DNA of 64,000 nt, taken from Emiliania huxleyi CCMP1516 (Eukaryota > Haptophyta > Isochrysidales > Noelaerhabdaceae). The notes under the pieces are model-generated. The model had not been told where the DNA came from, ran no database searches, and saw only the letters and a program-made list of their open reading frames with translations. The DNA lies in the NCBI RefSeq assembly GCF_000372725.1, contig NW_005199770.1, positions 1,110,746-1,174,745 on the forward strand. The letters are read 5' to 3'. This document shows positions 1-9,762 of the stretch, one piece after another. How positions within the stretch are numbered: the stretch's first letter is position 1; each line of letters begins with the position of its first letter. The position numbers and the translations under genes were made by a program.

Positions 1-528
1 TGCGAGGACGGCGAGGCACTTAGCTCCGTGCACTCGACCGCTCTCGCCGCAGGCAAGCTCATGTGATTTTGGATTGGAAGGACGATTAGGGGGGCACAGG
101 GGAACGGGAGCGGGGAGCGCCTCGTGGCACGGAGAGGGGCTGGGACCCAGGTCCCAAGGCCCCAAGGGAGTCCTCTCTCGCATGTTCCGAGCCGGTTTTT
201 ACGACGGACCGTGCCGGATGTTGAGGTGGTCCGAGCGGTCCGCGCAAATGGTGCCGTGCAAGCCCCACCCGGCTGGCGGGTGGACCTAGGGGCGTGCCGT
301 CCTGCTTGCTCTAGGTGAAACGTCTAAAGGACGAAGATGCACGGAGGTGCGACCAACTCAGCGACGACGGGCGGAGAAGTCGGGCACTATCTGTGCGATG
401 GGCCGTTATCGTTATTTACCTATCTACCAACGTTTCCCTTTTTTCTTTTCGCACAACAACTTGCGGGACGGTCGTCCACGCGATACGATCGTCCGCAAAC
501 GGAAATCGCTCCTCGCTCAACTCACAAC

Positions 529-1045
529 ATGGCCTTCATGGAGTGCACCGACGAGATGTATGCTCACTATGGCGATCTCGTTGACGCAAAGGAGAAGGAG
601 TTTGCGGAATTCCCGAAGGACTTGAAGATCAAGATGCAAACCAGCGTCACTCGAGAGGAGGTTGCGCGGCAACGTGCGGCGCTTGCCTGCTGACGCCATG
701 TCCTGCAACCGCACTGTGCTTTCGAATAGGCGCTCAAGCGGCACGATGAGCACTGGGCGAACGCCGATCAAGACAAGGACGGCCTCCTCAACGAGGAGGA
801 GTTTCTCGTCTTCAACCGATTGGAGTATGCGCAATGCGGATGTGAAGGCAAAATCGGGCTGGACCCCTCCGACATTCAACGAGGAGCTCTACCGGAGAGT
901 CTGGAAAGCGCTCAAAGAGGGTGAGGAGCGCTTCATGGCCAACAAGCTTGAGGGTGGTGGCATCTCAAGAGACCTGAGCAATTGCCCGCTCCGATCCATC
1001 GCGATGTCCAGCAAGGGCGCCGGTCCATCAGAGAGAGATTTTTAG
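529..1045 (+). CDS. EF-hand calcium-binding protein, frame broken near 835
   Basis: Exon 1 (529-678) starts at an ATG and encodes 50 residues with a helical acidic segment (KEKEFAEFPKDLKIKMQ). A GC-AG intron at 679-729 keeps phase 0 and joins a canonical EF-hand loop, DQDKDGLLNEEEF, near residues 61-73. The loop has Asp/Asn/Asp and the terminal Glu needed to bind calcium. After the loop helix the frame ends soon (TGA at 922-924). The family-like continuation (ADVKAKSGW, then EELYRRVWKALKEGEERF) lies in the +1 frame up to 1045. A single extra base around 832-840 explains this. It could be an assembly error, a pseudogene mutation or a missed intron. Without repair the protein would be about 115 residues. 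Confidence 0.5.
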
Positions 1046-1293
1046 AAGCCTTCTTCCATCAGTGACACAGGCATCAGGGCAATCGTCCAGTCTCGCCCGA
1101 ATCTATCTAGTGGAATTGACTTCCTTCTCGCACACACCCTTCTTTTGATTGCTTTCCGGGCCAAATCGAAGCCGCCCGGTCCAGTCACAGTGACTATCGG
1201 GTCGAGAACCTCGAGATACTCCTGTCACGCGCTCCCTTGGGTCAGGCCTTGGGCACGCCGCCACGACGCGCTCGTCCGAGTTTCGCTCCGAGC

Positions 1294-2130
1294 ATGCTGC
1301 GCTGGCTGTCAGACCCTGTCGCCCGACAACTCGAGGCCATAGAGCTCGACCTCAAGCGTGCCCAGGCCGAGCGCCTGGAGTCGAGCGCCGCCATCGCCGC
1401 ACTCACCGCGACGGCTGACGGGCTGGCCAGCCGGCTTGACACCCTCGAGCGGCCTGCGCGGCGGCACCGCGCCCGCTGCTGCGAGTTCGACGGGTGCGGC
1501 AAGGGCTTTGCATTCGGCGGCCGTCACCACTGCCGCAAGTGTGGCGGCAGCGTGTGCTCGGCACACTTTGCGCGGCCGGTCTGCCACAAGTGCCTCGCCG
1601 ACCAGGCGAGGGCGCCGGTGGTCGGCCAGCGCGCGACCGTGGTGCAGGGCCACGCCGACTCACCGCCGGTCGAGGTGGACCGCGAGGCCGTCGCAGGCAC
1701 GTGGAAGTGTGTCTCCGTGGAGGGCGACATGGGCGCTGTGCTCAAGGAGCACGGCTACAACATGGTGCTGCGAGGAGCCGCCCGCGCCGTAGGGTTTGGC
1801 GCTGGGGGCGCCTTCCCGCAGGTCGAGGTGCTGACGATGCCCGGCGCAGACGAGGTGCTGTGCAAGCAGAAGGACCCGGTCGGGAGCCGGATGCTTAAAA
1901 TTGTGACGGACGGCGAGTGGCGCGAGAACCCGATGCCGTTCGGAGGGCCGAAGCTGACGTCAGGCGTCTGGCTTCCGGGGCCGCGAGGCCCGTTCGACAC
2001 CTTTGTTGTCACGGTCCAGGGCTCCAAGCCGATGGTCTCGTCGCGCGTGCTCCTGCCCGACAACGACACCGTCCTCGAGACGGTCGAGTGCGCCGGCAAA
2101 TCGGCGCAACGCAGGTGGAAGAGGCAGTAG
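1294..2130 (+). CDS. FYVE-type zinc finger joined to a FABP/lipocalin-like domain
   Basis: Single-exon, 278 residues from the ATG at 1294; the frame is open further 5' but only from a TTG. Order: an N-terminal coiled coil (about 10-55), a Cys-rich FYVE-like finger (about 65-105) with the basic signature GGRHHCRKCG and CxxC pairs ending CHKC, then a C-terminal domain from about 135 that opens AGTWKCVSVEGDMGAVLKE. That opening resembles the GTWK start of fatty-acid-binding proteins, and the alternating strands to the C-terminus (ending RRWKRQ) fit a small beta barrel. FYVE fingers bind phosphatidylinositol 3-phosphate on endosomes, and FABP barrels bind fatty acids or other hydrophobic ligands. 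A lipid-sensing endosomal protein is an inference. The zinc finger is strong; the barrel assignment is moderate. Confidence 0.8.
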   Translation: MLRWLSDPVARQLEAIELDLKRAQAERLESSAAIAALTATADGLASRLDTLERPARRHRARCCEFDGCGKGFAFGGRHHCRKCGGSVCSAHFARPVCHKCLADQARAPVVGQRATVVQGHADSPPVEVDREAVAGTWKCVSVEGDMGAVLKEHGYNMVLRGAARAVGFGAGGAFPQVEVLTMPGADEVLCKQKDPVGSRMLKIVTDGEWRENPMPFGGPKLTSGVWLPGPRGPFDTFVVTVQGSKPMVSSRVLLPDNDTVLETVECAGKSAQRRWKRQ

Positions 2131-2172
2131 ACCAAATCATGGTGGAGAGCGCGGCGCGCTGGCCGACACGCC

Positions 2173-2302
2173 GAAGTGTCCCTCTCTCAAGTCAGTGTGT
2201 CGCTCATGACGGGAAGGGGGGGTACTGGGGGTAGCCTGCCGAAGTGTCCCTCTCTCAAGTCAGTGTGTCGCTCACAGTGTCCCTCTCTCAAGTCAGTGTG
2301 TC
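2173..2302. repeat. Three copies of a ~30-bp direct repeat
   Basis: The core GTGTCCCTCTCTCAAGTCAG recurs at about 2173-2206, 2241-2275 and 2276-2302. The last two copies are adjacent and the first is separated by a G-rich spacer. It lies directly downstream of the FYVE/FABP-like gene, probably in its 3' untranslated region. The rest of the 2131-2739 gap shows no gene. Confidence 0.8.
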
Positions 2303-2739
2303 CGGCTCACATGAATATCGCGGGGAAGGGTGGGTACTAGGTACGCTTGGAGTCGCCAAGGCAAGTACCCAGCTACGCAACAACTGTAACGGGGCCATCT
2401 CGGCTGCGTGGGTGGCATTGGCTCTGGCGGCTCCCCGGGGAGCGAGACCTGTCCCTCTCGCCGCCCGTTTGTCCACTGCATGCACCTCGCTCCTCGGAGC
2501 GGCTAGTCGCGACACACACCGGTGCGTAGGAGTGTGTAGCGCTGCCGCCTGCCCCCGCGCGCTGCCTCCCGCCGGAGTGACGTGTCTTAGGCTCTTATAG
2601 CGCTTGTGTGTAAACAAAAAAAGACGTATTCTACGCGTTATGTGCCCCGCTGCGCAGTCCGTTGCGAATAAACCACGACTCGCTAGCCCGAGACACGGAG
2701 AGACACGAGCCAGAGGCGCGCTCGATCGCATCCAGGGCG

Positions 2740-3771
2740 TCACACCCGGGCGACGGCGAGGGCGTGCGCGCTGGAGACCCGCGTCCGCCGCGGCTGCTTG
2801 GGCGCCGCGTCGACGCGGTCCGCCCAGCCCGCCTGCTCGTCGCCCTGGTCGTCGTCGGGCGGGAAGCCCGCGAGGCCGTCGCCCGCGCAGCGCCGGGGGC
2901 CGTCCTCGGGGTGGCCGCAGTGGCAGGGGCCCGAGTCGCACTCGGGGTGGTCGCAGCAGTGGTTGCCCTCGGAGAGGCGCGCGAGCGTCACCATGGAGCG
3001 GACGCTCGAGGACCGCCGCAACGCCGGTGCCTTCTGCCTCGACAGGACGCCGTGGCACTCGCAGCAGAGGACCGAGGATAGCCATCGCTGCCGGGCCCAG
3101 GCGTGGAGGTTTTGGCGCACGCACAGCACCCACGCGTCGCGGTGCTCCTCGCTCATACACTGGAACGTCAGGTCGTTGCCGTCGCGCAGGCGGATGATCC
3201 AGCCGAACCGCGCCGAGGGACCGGCCGCCGGCATCGCGACGCCGCGGCAGACGCGCGCCGGTTGCCGCTGCGCCTTAAGCCGCTGCACCTTGACGACGTC
3301 GGCAAAGTCGATACTGTGGACGTGCGTCCCGTCCTCGTGCTGGTAGGCCAGGCTCTTCGAGTGAAGAACGAGCGCGCGAGGCTGGAAGGTCCCTTTGTTT
3401 GCTCCGAGGAAGCCGCCCCTCCGGCAGAGCTTCTTCTGGTGGGAGGAGGCGTGGAGGACGCGCCAGTACTTGTGGCGCTCCTCCGGCTCAACCGGGGCGT
3501 TCCTGAGCACCGAGAATCGCCGCAGCCGCACCATGAACCGGCAGATCGTCAGGAAGCTCCAGCAGCGCCTCTCACGCTTGTCGGGGGCGGCGGCGGCGCT
3601 GCCGCGGCGGCTCTTGCCGCTTCGCGCGGACCCGCGGTTGGACGAGAGGCGAGCCGAACGCTCCGGCGCGAAGAACGAGACCCCCTTCTTGACCGACGGC
3701 CTCTGAGCCTGCGCCGCCGTGTCGAGCGCCGCGGCTTGAGAGGTGCGTGGGTGCGAGCTGGTGGCCGACAT
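2740..3771 (-). CDS. PH-domain protein
   Basis: Single-exon model of 343 residues starting at the ATG at 3771; a longer frame to 4005 begins only at TTG. The N-terminus is Ser/Arg-rich. From about residue 95 a pleckstrin-homology fold can be read: KYWRVLHAS, a strand PRALVLHSKSLAYQ, the HSIDFADVVKVQ strand, then GWIIRLRDGNDLTFQCMS and the closing helix EEHRDAWVLCVRQNL, whose Trp is the invariant PH tryptophan. The C-terminus has a His/Cys cluster (CDHPECDSGPCHCGHPED) that may bind metal. PH domains usually target phosphoinositides or small GTPases at membranes. The partner is unknown. Confidence 0.75.
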   Translation of the reverse strand: MSATSSHPRTSQAAALDTAAQAQRPSVKKGVSFFAPERSARLSSNRGSARSGKSRRGSAAAAPDKRERRCWSFLTICRFMVRLRRFSVLRNAPVEPEERHKYWRVLHASSHQKKLCRRGGFLGANKGTFQPRALVLHSKSLAYQHEDGTHVHSIDFADVVKVQRLKAQRQPARVCRGVAMPAAGPSARFGWIIRLRDGNDLTFQCMSEEHRDAWVLCVRQNLHAWARQRWLSSVLCCECHGVLSRQKAPALRRSSSVRSMVTLARLSEGNHCCDHPECDSGPCHCGHPEDGPRRCAGDGLAGFPPDDDQGDEQAGWADRVDAAPKQPRRTRVSSAHALAVARV

Positions 3772-4490
3772 TGTGGAGCGCGAAAGCGCGGGAGGAGCAA
3801 GGAGTTGAGGTTGTGGCCTGCGTGGAGCCAAGGTTTGGAGTTGGGAGAGGGAGCGTCGCGCGGGTCCGACCTGCGGCGTGGCGCAGCGAACCGGTAGGCT
3901 TCCGAGCCGAGGTTGTTGCCCTTGCGACGATTGGGTGCACGTGGCGGAAGGACGCACGGAGTCCTCAAGTTTGGACGGACCCCTTTTGCCGTGTTTGATC
4001 CCCAAGGCTTGAGCGTGGGAGAAACGAACTAGGCGATCGGACGGGGCCGTCCCTCAACGATTGTCCGCGACCCTGCCGCGACCTGTCTGTGGGCGAAGAC
4101 CCCGCGACCCGCGCCAGAAGTGGCACAACCGTCCGGGCGTCGTTGTCACAACCGTCCGGGGCCTCAGCCTGCTCGTGGTCGTTGTCACTCTCGAGGTGAA
4201 TCTCAAAGCAACAGCCGCTGTGAACTCCGTTCGAGTTCAGATTCGGTCCGTTGCGGTCTCCATTTTAGAATGACGTCGAGCACTCGCCCTGAGAAAAAGA
4301 ATGCAAACGCCCGCTTCTATCGAAGGTCTCCAAAAAGTCTCAGATGACATCTCACGAGCTTACGATCTCGGACTTTGCCATCAATGCGATGGAATAGTGG
4401 TTCTTCGTGTCACCGAGGTTCGAGGGGCGTCCCAAGTTTGCGTGCAACGTTGGGACTTGCTTTCAGCTTGGGCGTCTTCCTCTGCAGCTT

Positions 4491-4995
4491 GGTGAGTGCG
4501 AATTTCCGCAGTGTGTGCGTCTTCTCGCTTTGATAACACGCGGATGGTCCAAACCTTTACAGCTCAGCCCCTCGCATGTTACTGCAGTGTGACACCCAAA
4601 AGGTGTTGGACAACGGTGACACGAGGGCTGGGGGTGTGAAGGGCATAACCATGGTTGCGTGCAGACAATGGAGATAGAGCAGCCCCGGAGCGGAGGCCCG
4701 CCCGGGGTATTCAGTGTGTCGCGGGCGCCTAATCGGGATTAATTCCGTCGGGCGCCTACGAATTTACGTTTGCCGTCGGTGTTTCGCAAGCGCGCCTGGC
4801 GGCGGCTTGTGCTATGCCTGCTTTGGAGCCCGACGGGAACGCGGGAGCTATGGTCTCCCACCCTCCTCCCCTATAGCCTCTCACAGTCTGGCGACAGTGG
4901 GGGGTGAGTGCGAATTTCCGCAGTGTGTGCGTCTTCTCGCTTTGATAACACGCGGATGGTCCAAACCTTTACAGCTCAGCCCCTCGCATGTTACT
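4491..4995. repeat. 93-bp direct repeat, copies 319 bp apart
   Basis: Positions 4491-4583 and 4903-4995 are the same 93-bp sequence by eye, beginning GGTGAGTGCGAATTTCCGCA. No open frame is convincing in the surrounding 3772-5379 interval, which otherwise holds short GC-rich repeats (for example CACAACCGTCCGGG near 4126 and 4148). Confidence 0.85.
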
Positions 4996-5379
4996 TCTGT
5001 CTGGGCAGGCAGCACGTCGGCGCGCCTGCGGGATGGGCAGAGGTGAAACTAGGCTTGCTGGCACGCGCATCCCGCACCACCCCCACGCCCGCGCGCGCAC
5101 ACCATGCCGCCGTCCCACCTCGCCACAGCCAAGCGCGCAATAACCAATATGCTCGCGTCGTTTCCGGAGAGCCCTCGCTGCTCCAGGAGCTGAGCTGTAC
5201 TCTACGGGCAGGAACGCGCCCTCCGTGTGGAACACCCCGCGTCGCGACAAGCGACACACTCACATGACGACGCGAAAAGGTAACAAAAACGCGCGTTGCG
5301 TGGTCCGTGGAGACCAAAACATGAGGGAGGAAGGCGCAAGGCGGATCCCGCCACTCGAGAGTACGTGACCCGACAGGCC

Positions 5380-6343
5380 TCACTCCGCCAGCGATGGTGG
5401 CGCCACCTCGTCGCCCTCCCCGAACGCGTGGATGCACGCCTCGACACCGGGCAGCTCGATGACGCGCTCGTCGAGCTCGAGGTGGGGCAGTTTCCCCGCC
5501 ACGGCGGGCGCCTCCGGGTTGATGAGCAGAAGCATGCCCGCGCCAGAGACGGAGAGCAGGATGAGGGGGAGCGGCCGCGAGCGGAAGGGCTCCCAGCTGC
5601 GCCGCGCGCCGTCGGCGAGGGCGCTCAGCATTTTGTGCCGGCAGGAGGCGCGGAAAGTGCTCTGCTCGGCCACGCCAGCGATGGCGGGCATGTCTGGGTG
5701 CTTGAGGTGCGCCTTTGGGGGGGGGGGGGGGGGGGCAACAGGCTCGGGCCACCCTCATCGGGTCTCGGCAGGGCAGGGAGGGGATGGAAGGGCCTCCAGG
5801 CCCCCCATCTGGATGTGAGGTCCCACCACCTCAAAGGCACCCCCCTGGGGTTCGCGCGTTTGCAGGGGAAAAAAAAGGGGCCTCAACCCCCGCAGCACCT
5901 TGACCTTCCTCGGTTCCTCTTACCCAATCCCCCCCCCCCCCCCCCACCCGCGGCTGCGCGCGCTCACCGGCCGCTGCACCACCCCCGACTCGACGAGGAG
6001 GTGGCAGAGGAAGTGGATGGCGCCGTGGAACTCGAGCTGGAAGGGGCAGCCGTACAGGCAGAGCGGCAGCTCTGCGCGCGCCTCCGCCTCGATGGCCGCC
6101 TCCTACAGCGGCCCGAGCCACGCTCAGCAGGCAGGCACACGCCACGCCTCCCTCCTCCGCGGCAGTCTCCTCGTGCTCGCGGCAGGCGGGCAGCGAGACG
6201 TGCGTCGTGCCGACCGGACCCTGCAGCGGCCCCTCGCCCTCGTCGAAGAGGGCCTTCGGCCCGACCTCGCCCGCACAGTACGCCAGCAGCGCCTGCGGAC
6301 GTGCCGTGGACACATCGTGAAGCTGTTCCCGGACCGCGGCCAT
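5380..6343 (-). CDS. Predicted single-pass membrane protein, three exons
   Basis: Exons 6146-6343, 5968-6102 and 5380-5700 join in frame (198 + 135 + 321 bases) to give 217 residues. The introns are GT-AG; the first is only 43 bp, the second spans a G homopolymer (5718-5737) and a C homopolymer. The soluble part has conserved-looking segments (ALLAYCAGEVGPKALFDEGE; LPLCLYGCPFQLEFHG; HFLCHLLVESGVVQRP). One hydrophobic stretch near residue 160 (PLILLSVSGAGMLLLI) is likely membrane-spanning, followed by about 45 acidic residues. The overall plan faintly recalls MULAN/GIDE-type mitochondrial proteins, but no RING is present and I do not claim that family. An 18-bp segment, TACGCCAGCAGCGCCTGC, occurs in exon 1 and again just upstream (near 6409). 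Confidence 0.5.
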
Positions 6344-6426
6344 CGCACCGCTCGCCAGCAGCGTGATGCTACGTGCTCTCAGATCAGCTCGGGCAATCTC
6401 CCGTTAGTACGCCAGCAGCGCCTGCC

Positions 6427-7591
6427 TCAAGAAGACATGCGCCCTGCGGCGCGGCTCCCACACCGCGTCCGCCTAATTAGAACGAACCATTCATTCGGAT
6501 CGATCAAGGTCAACACCGGAGGCTCCCAAACCGCGTCCGCCGTCGCGTCGTCGTCGTGCTGCTGGCTCAGCTCCGCCTCGAGCTCGACCACCTGTAGGAA
6601 GGCCCCGAGAGGTGGCCGAGACTCCTCCTCGCTCACCTCCGCCTCGAGCGCGGAGCACCCTCCGCCGGCGGCTCCACCCGCACCGCCCGTTCTCGTGCTC
6701 CTCGACCGCCGCCTCCGCCCACCCGGGCCGCCGCGCATAGTACGCGTCCGTCCCTCGCGGCCCGTGCCACACACGCAGCGGCGGCAGCGGCAGCAGCGTG
6801 CGGGCGTACGAGAAGCCGTGCGGCGGCGAGCGCGGGTGGCGCGGCTCGACGAGGAGGAGCGCCGGCAGGCGGCGGGCGGGGTCGAGAGTGACGAGCTTGG
6901 CGATCGATGTTGCCGCACACCCGCCCGGGAGCGGCACCGGCTCGGCCGACGGGTCTCCGCCGACGCGCACGCGGACAGAGGACGCCCGGAGGGTGGTGGG
7001 GAGGGGGAAGCGGAAGGTGAAGACCTGCCGGAGGGGCGAGAGGGCCAGGGACGGCCATCGGGGAGAGCAGAGGCGTGTGTGTGCAAAGGGATGCGGGCGC
7101 GCGGGCACCGGATAGCGGTCTGCAAATGCGGCGCAAGCCCTCGAGATGAGGACGAGGCAAGGCTCGGACTCGTCCGCAAAGGCAACCTCGAGCTCGATCC
7201 CGCGGATGATCACGCGGCACGGAGGCCGGACCGGCTGTCTGCAGCACGGACAGAGGGCCTGCCGCGGAAGCCATTCCTCGATGCACCCCTCGTGGAAGCG
7301 ATGGCCGCACCGCAGCGTCCGGATGGCCTCACCGTCGGACTGGCCGTCGACGAGCGCGGAGAGGCAGATGGTGCACACCTCAGCCTCCACGGCTTCAGGC
7401 TGTGCTGGATCGGGACGGCCGCGCTTTACGCCGACCGTGGCGCGGGAGGCGGACAGGCTGGACGCCGCCGTGTCTTGGCTCGAGGAAGCATCCATCGTCG
7501 GCGTGTTTGGGCGGGTGGGCGCATCCAACAGCTGCGCATCCATCGCCGTCGTGTCTTGGCTCGAGGAGGCGGCCGTGTCGGGCGCATCCAT
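6427..7591 (-). CDS. RING-H2 finger E3 ubiquitin ligase candidate
   Basis: Starts at the ATG at 7591. Exons 7139-7591, 6707-7024 and 6427-6591 (453 + 318 + 165) give 311 residues. The first intron is GC-AG; the second is GT-AG and has GGTCGAG near both ends. The N-terminus is a Ser/Asp/Thr repeat region in which MDA, ASSSQDT and DAPT recur. A complete RING-H2 follows at about residues 66-112: CTICLSAL, then CGHRFHEGCIEEWL and CPCCRQP, the C3H2C3 zinc pattern that recruits E2 enzymes. Downstream is a beta-rich region (VFTFRFPLPTTLR; LVTLDPARRLPALLLVE) and an acidic C-terminus with WEPPVLTLIDPNEWF. The substrate is unknown. Zinc ligands are certain; the last exon choice is inferred. Confidence 0.8.
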
Positions 7592-7935
7592 TGTCACCGA
7601 CGTACGACAGTTGCGGGCTTGGTTGACCAGGGATGGTCGACGACACCGGCACTGTGCCTGGGTTCGGGCTCCCTTGTGCTGCGGAGTGACTGAAGTCGGA
7701 CCCCACGGTCTTGTCGAAAATAAAACACCGAACGGGAGACGCCAAGGGATCTGCATGCTCTCTAAGGTCCGACCTGCGAGCACCGCCTGCGCTCGGCACC
7801 GGGCACCGCCTCGGTATTCAAAATCTGCGGCCCGCGGGCCGACCCTCACAGCTCACAGCTCACATTGCCCGGCTCGCGCCGCTACGCCCCTTGGTACGCT
7901 TGCCGGGTACAACCGACCAAGGCAGCCGCCCCTCA

Positions 7936-8840
7936 TCAGCCAGTCTTGTACGTGCCGTCGACCACGCAGCCGTCGATCCAGTTGGCGCCGCGCGGGAAGG
8001 TCACGTTTTGCAGCGTCTGCGTGGCGGTGAAGCCGAGGCAGGTGGCCTGCGCGGACGAGGCGCAGCCGCTCGCCGTCGAGGCGGTGCCGAGGATGGCGAT
8101 CGGCGTCCCTGTGCGGGCGCGGCGGGTGGAGGCTCGGCGGGCGCTCTCGGAGAGGGAGGGGCGCTGGAGATGACTCGGACCGAGAAAGGGGTTGTCAGAA
8201 AAGTCTGGCACGACTCCGACAAAAGTGCCGGTCGCGCCGCCGATGGAGAGGGAGAGCGCCGCATCCGCCTTGAGGTTGTCTAGGCTCGGCGGCTCGACAG
8301 CGGGCAAGAGTCCGCTCAGGGCCACACGGCCGCCGCGGAGGCCGGCAAAGAAGGCTAGTCCACAGCCGGCTCCCACGCCCGCGGCGGCCTGCGTGTGGAG
8401 AAGGGTGGCAAACAGATTGGAGGTAGAAGGTGGGCGGGTGCGTTGAGGCGGGAAGCGCCTGCGCGAACGGCGCCGCATCGAGAAGGTTGCAGATTGGCTG
8501 CCAGGCAAAGCCAGACAGGAAGGTGGCGCAAGCGAGGTGGACGCCGGTCTGGAGCTCACGCGACATGCTGATGCCGGCGCCGGGGAAGCACGCAGCCTTG
8601 GCTGCAAAGTAAACACTGTGCCTATGGAACGAGCTTATAACGTGTCATCGAGGGCCGTGTCTGAGGATGGCTTGTAAAGGACACGCTTTGCCCGAGAAGG
8701 ACGGCCGAGGAGTCGCCCGCCCCGGTCAGCAGAAAGTAACCGACGTCAGTGCTCGCAAAGCCGGCGTCGGCTGCGAAGGCGTTTGACGCCCACCAGCCGG
8801 CCCCGGCCGGACCAATTTTGGAGACGCAGACTTCAGCCAT
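7936..8840 (-). CDS. Small membrane protein of unknown function, four exons
   Basis: Exons 8687-8840, 8459-8601, 8181-8388 and 7936-8108 sum to 678 bases with matching phases (1, 0, 1), giving 225 residues. Introns 1 and 2 use GC donors and intron 3 a GT donor; all three end in CAG. The protein starts MAEVCVSKIGPAGAGWWASN. It has several hydrophobic stretches (HLACATFLSGFAW; GVGAGCGLAFFAGLRGG; LSLSIGGATGTFVGVVP) and a Gly-rich SIGGATGTFVG motif. The C-terminal third contains two Cys and repeated Thr/Ser (ILGTASTASGCASS). Predicted integral or plastid membrane protein; I do not recognise the family. The exact phase fit makes the gene real. Confidence 0.75.
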
Positions 8841-9762
8841 CGTCGTGAAACGAGTGGTGATGCTCGACGATGCGACGGCGGCGGTGGTGCGGTCCGGCAG
8901 TGACGAGCGGTGGCGTATACAGAGGGCTGCGGGAAGATGCCGCACGGCAGCAGTGGGCCGGAGCGCTGCGGACATACACAAGTGTTGGCCGACCACCATT
9001 CACTGTTCCCCTTCAATATTAATTCAAAAAATTTCCCTGAGAAGAGAGAGAGATGCGCTATTACAGTTTTCTTTCTTTCTTTCTTTTATTACAGGAGTAG
9101 GCCGCGCGGTCCACGCCCCCTCGCGTTTGCGCGCGAGGCGGGGCCCAGCTTCTCTTCTTTGTTTGAGTTGTCGTTCGTTCGGAGAGAGAGATTTTTAGCA
9201 ATCAATACCAAACTTTTGTTTCGGAGAGAGAGAGAGAGAAGCTCAGCCTGAAGGAGCCGAGGATCAGCCTGAAGGAGTGCGCCCCCCTCCCTGGAAGCGA
9301 TGTGCGCCTGCTCAGGAGAAGGAGAGAGAGAAGAAAAAAGACAAAAAATGGGCCAGAACATCGGCCCCCGCCCGTGAGGTGGATGCTAGCATGAGCCCGA
9401 TGCGTCGCAGTGCTCTTGCGTTTCGGCGGTGGTAGTGATCTGATCACCAGAATGCCACGTTCGGATCGCTTCTCATCGCAAACAAAACAACAACAAACTC
9501 TCTCTCAAACAACCCCGTCAGCAGTCCTCGCGGGAAGGAATGTACGTAACAGGGAAAAAACACGACGAAAAAGGGAGAAAGGTGACCCGCCGCACAGTCC
9601 TCGAGCCGCTGTTTGGGGAGCAAGGCGTCTCTTAGTTTATGCCGCCTCAATTCAACATGAGGTGCTCGTCAAGTCATTACGAAACAAGGAGACGAACCTT
9701 ATCGCGTCACGCCTGGCAGGGCTAGCGGTTGCGGCGTCGGCCTCTCTGAGACTCCACTCCTC
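8841..9762. other. Divergent intergenic region with purine/pyrimidine repeats
   Basis: Lies between the starts of the minus-strand membrane-protein gene and the plus-strand MYB gene, so it should carry both promoters. It contains a TTTC run (9066-9089), two copies of TTTCGGAGAGAGAG-like sequence (about 9175 and 9220) and two copies of ATCAGCCTGAAGGAG (about 9243 and 9262). No TATA box or gene was recognised. Confidence 0.4.

Noticed and set aside
5896..7693. 597-residue plus-strand frame
   Set aside because: Antisense of the RING-H2 gene and its neighbour. Arg/Pro/Ala bias only.
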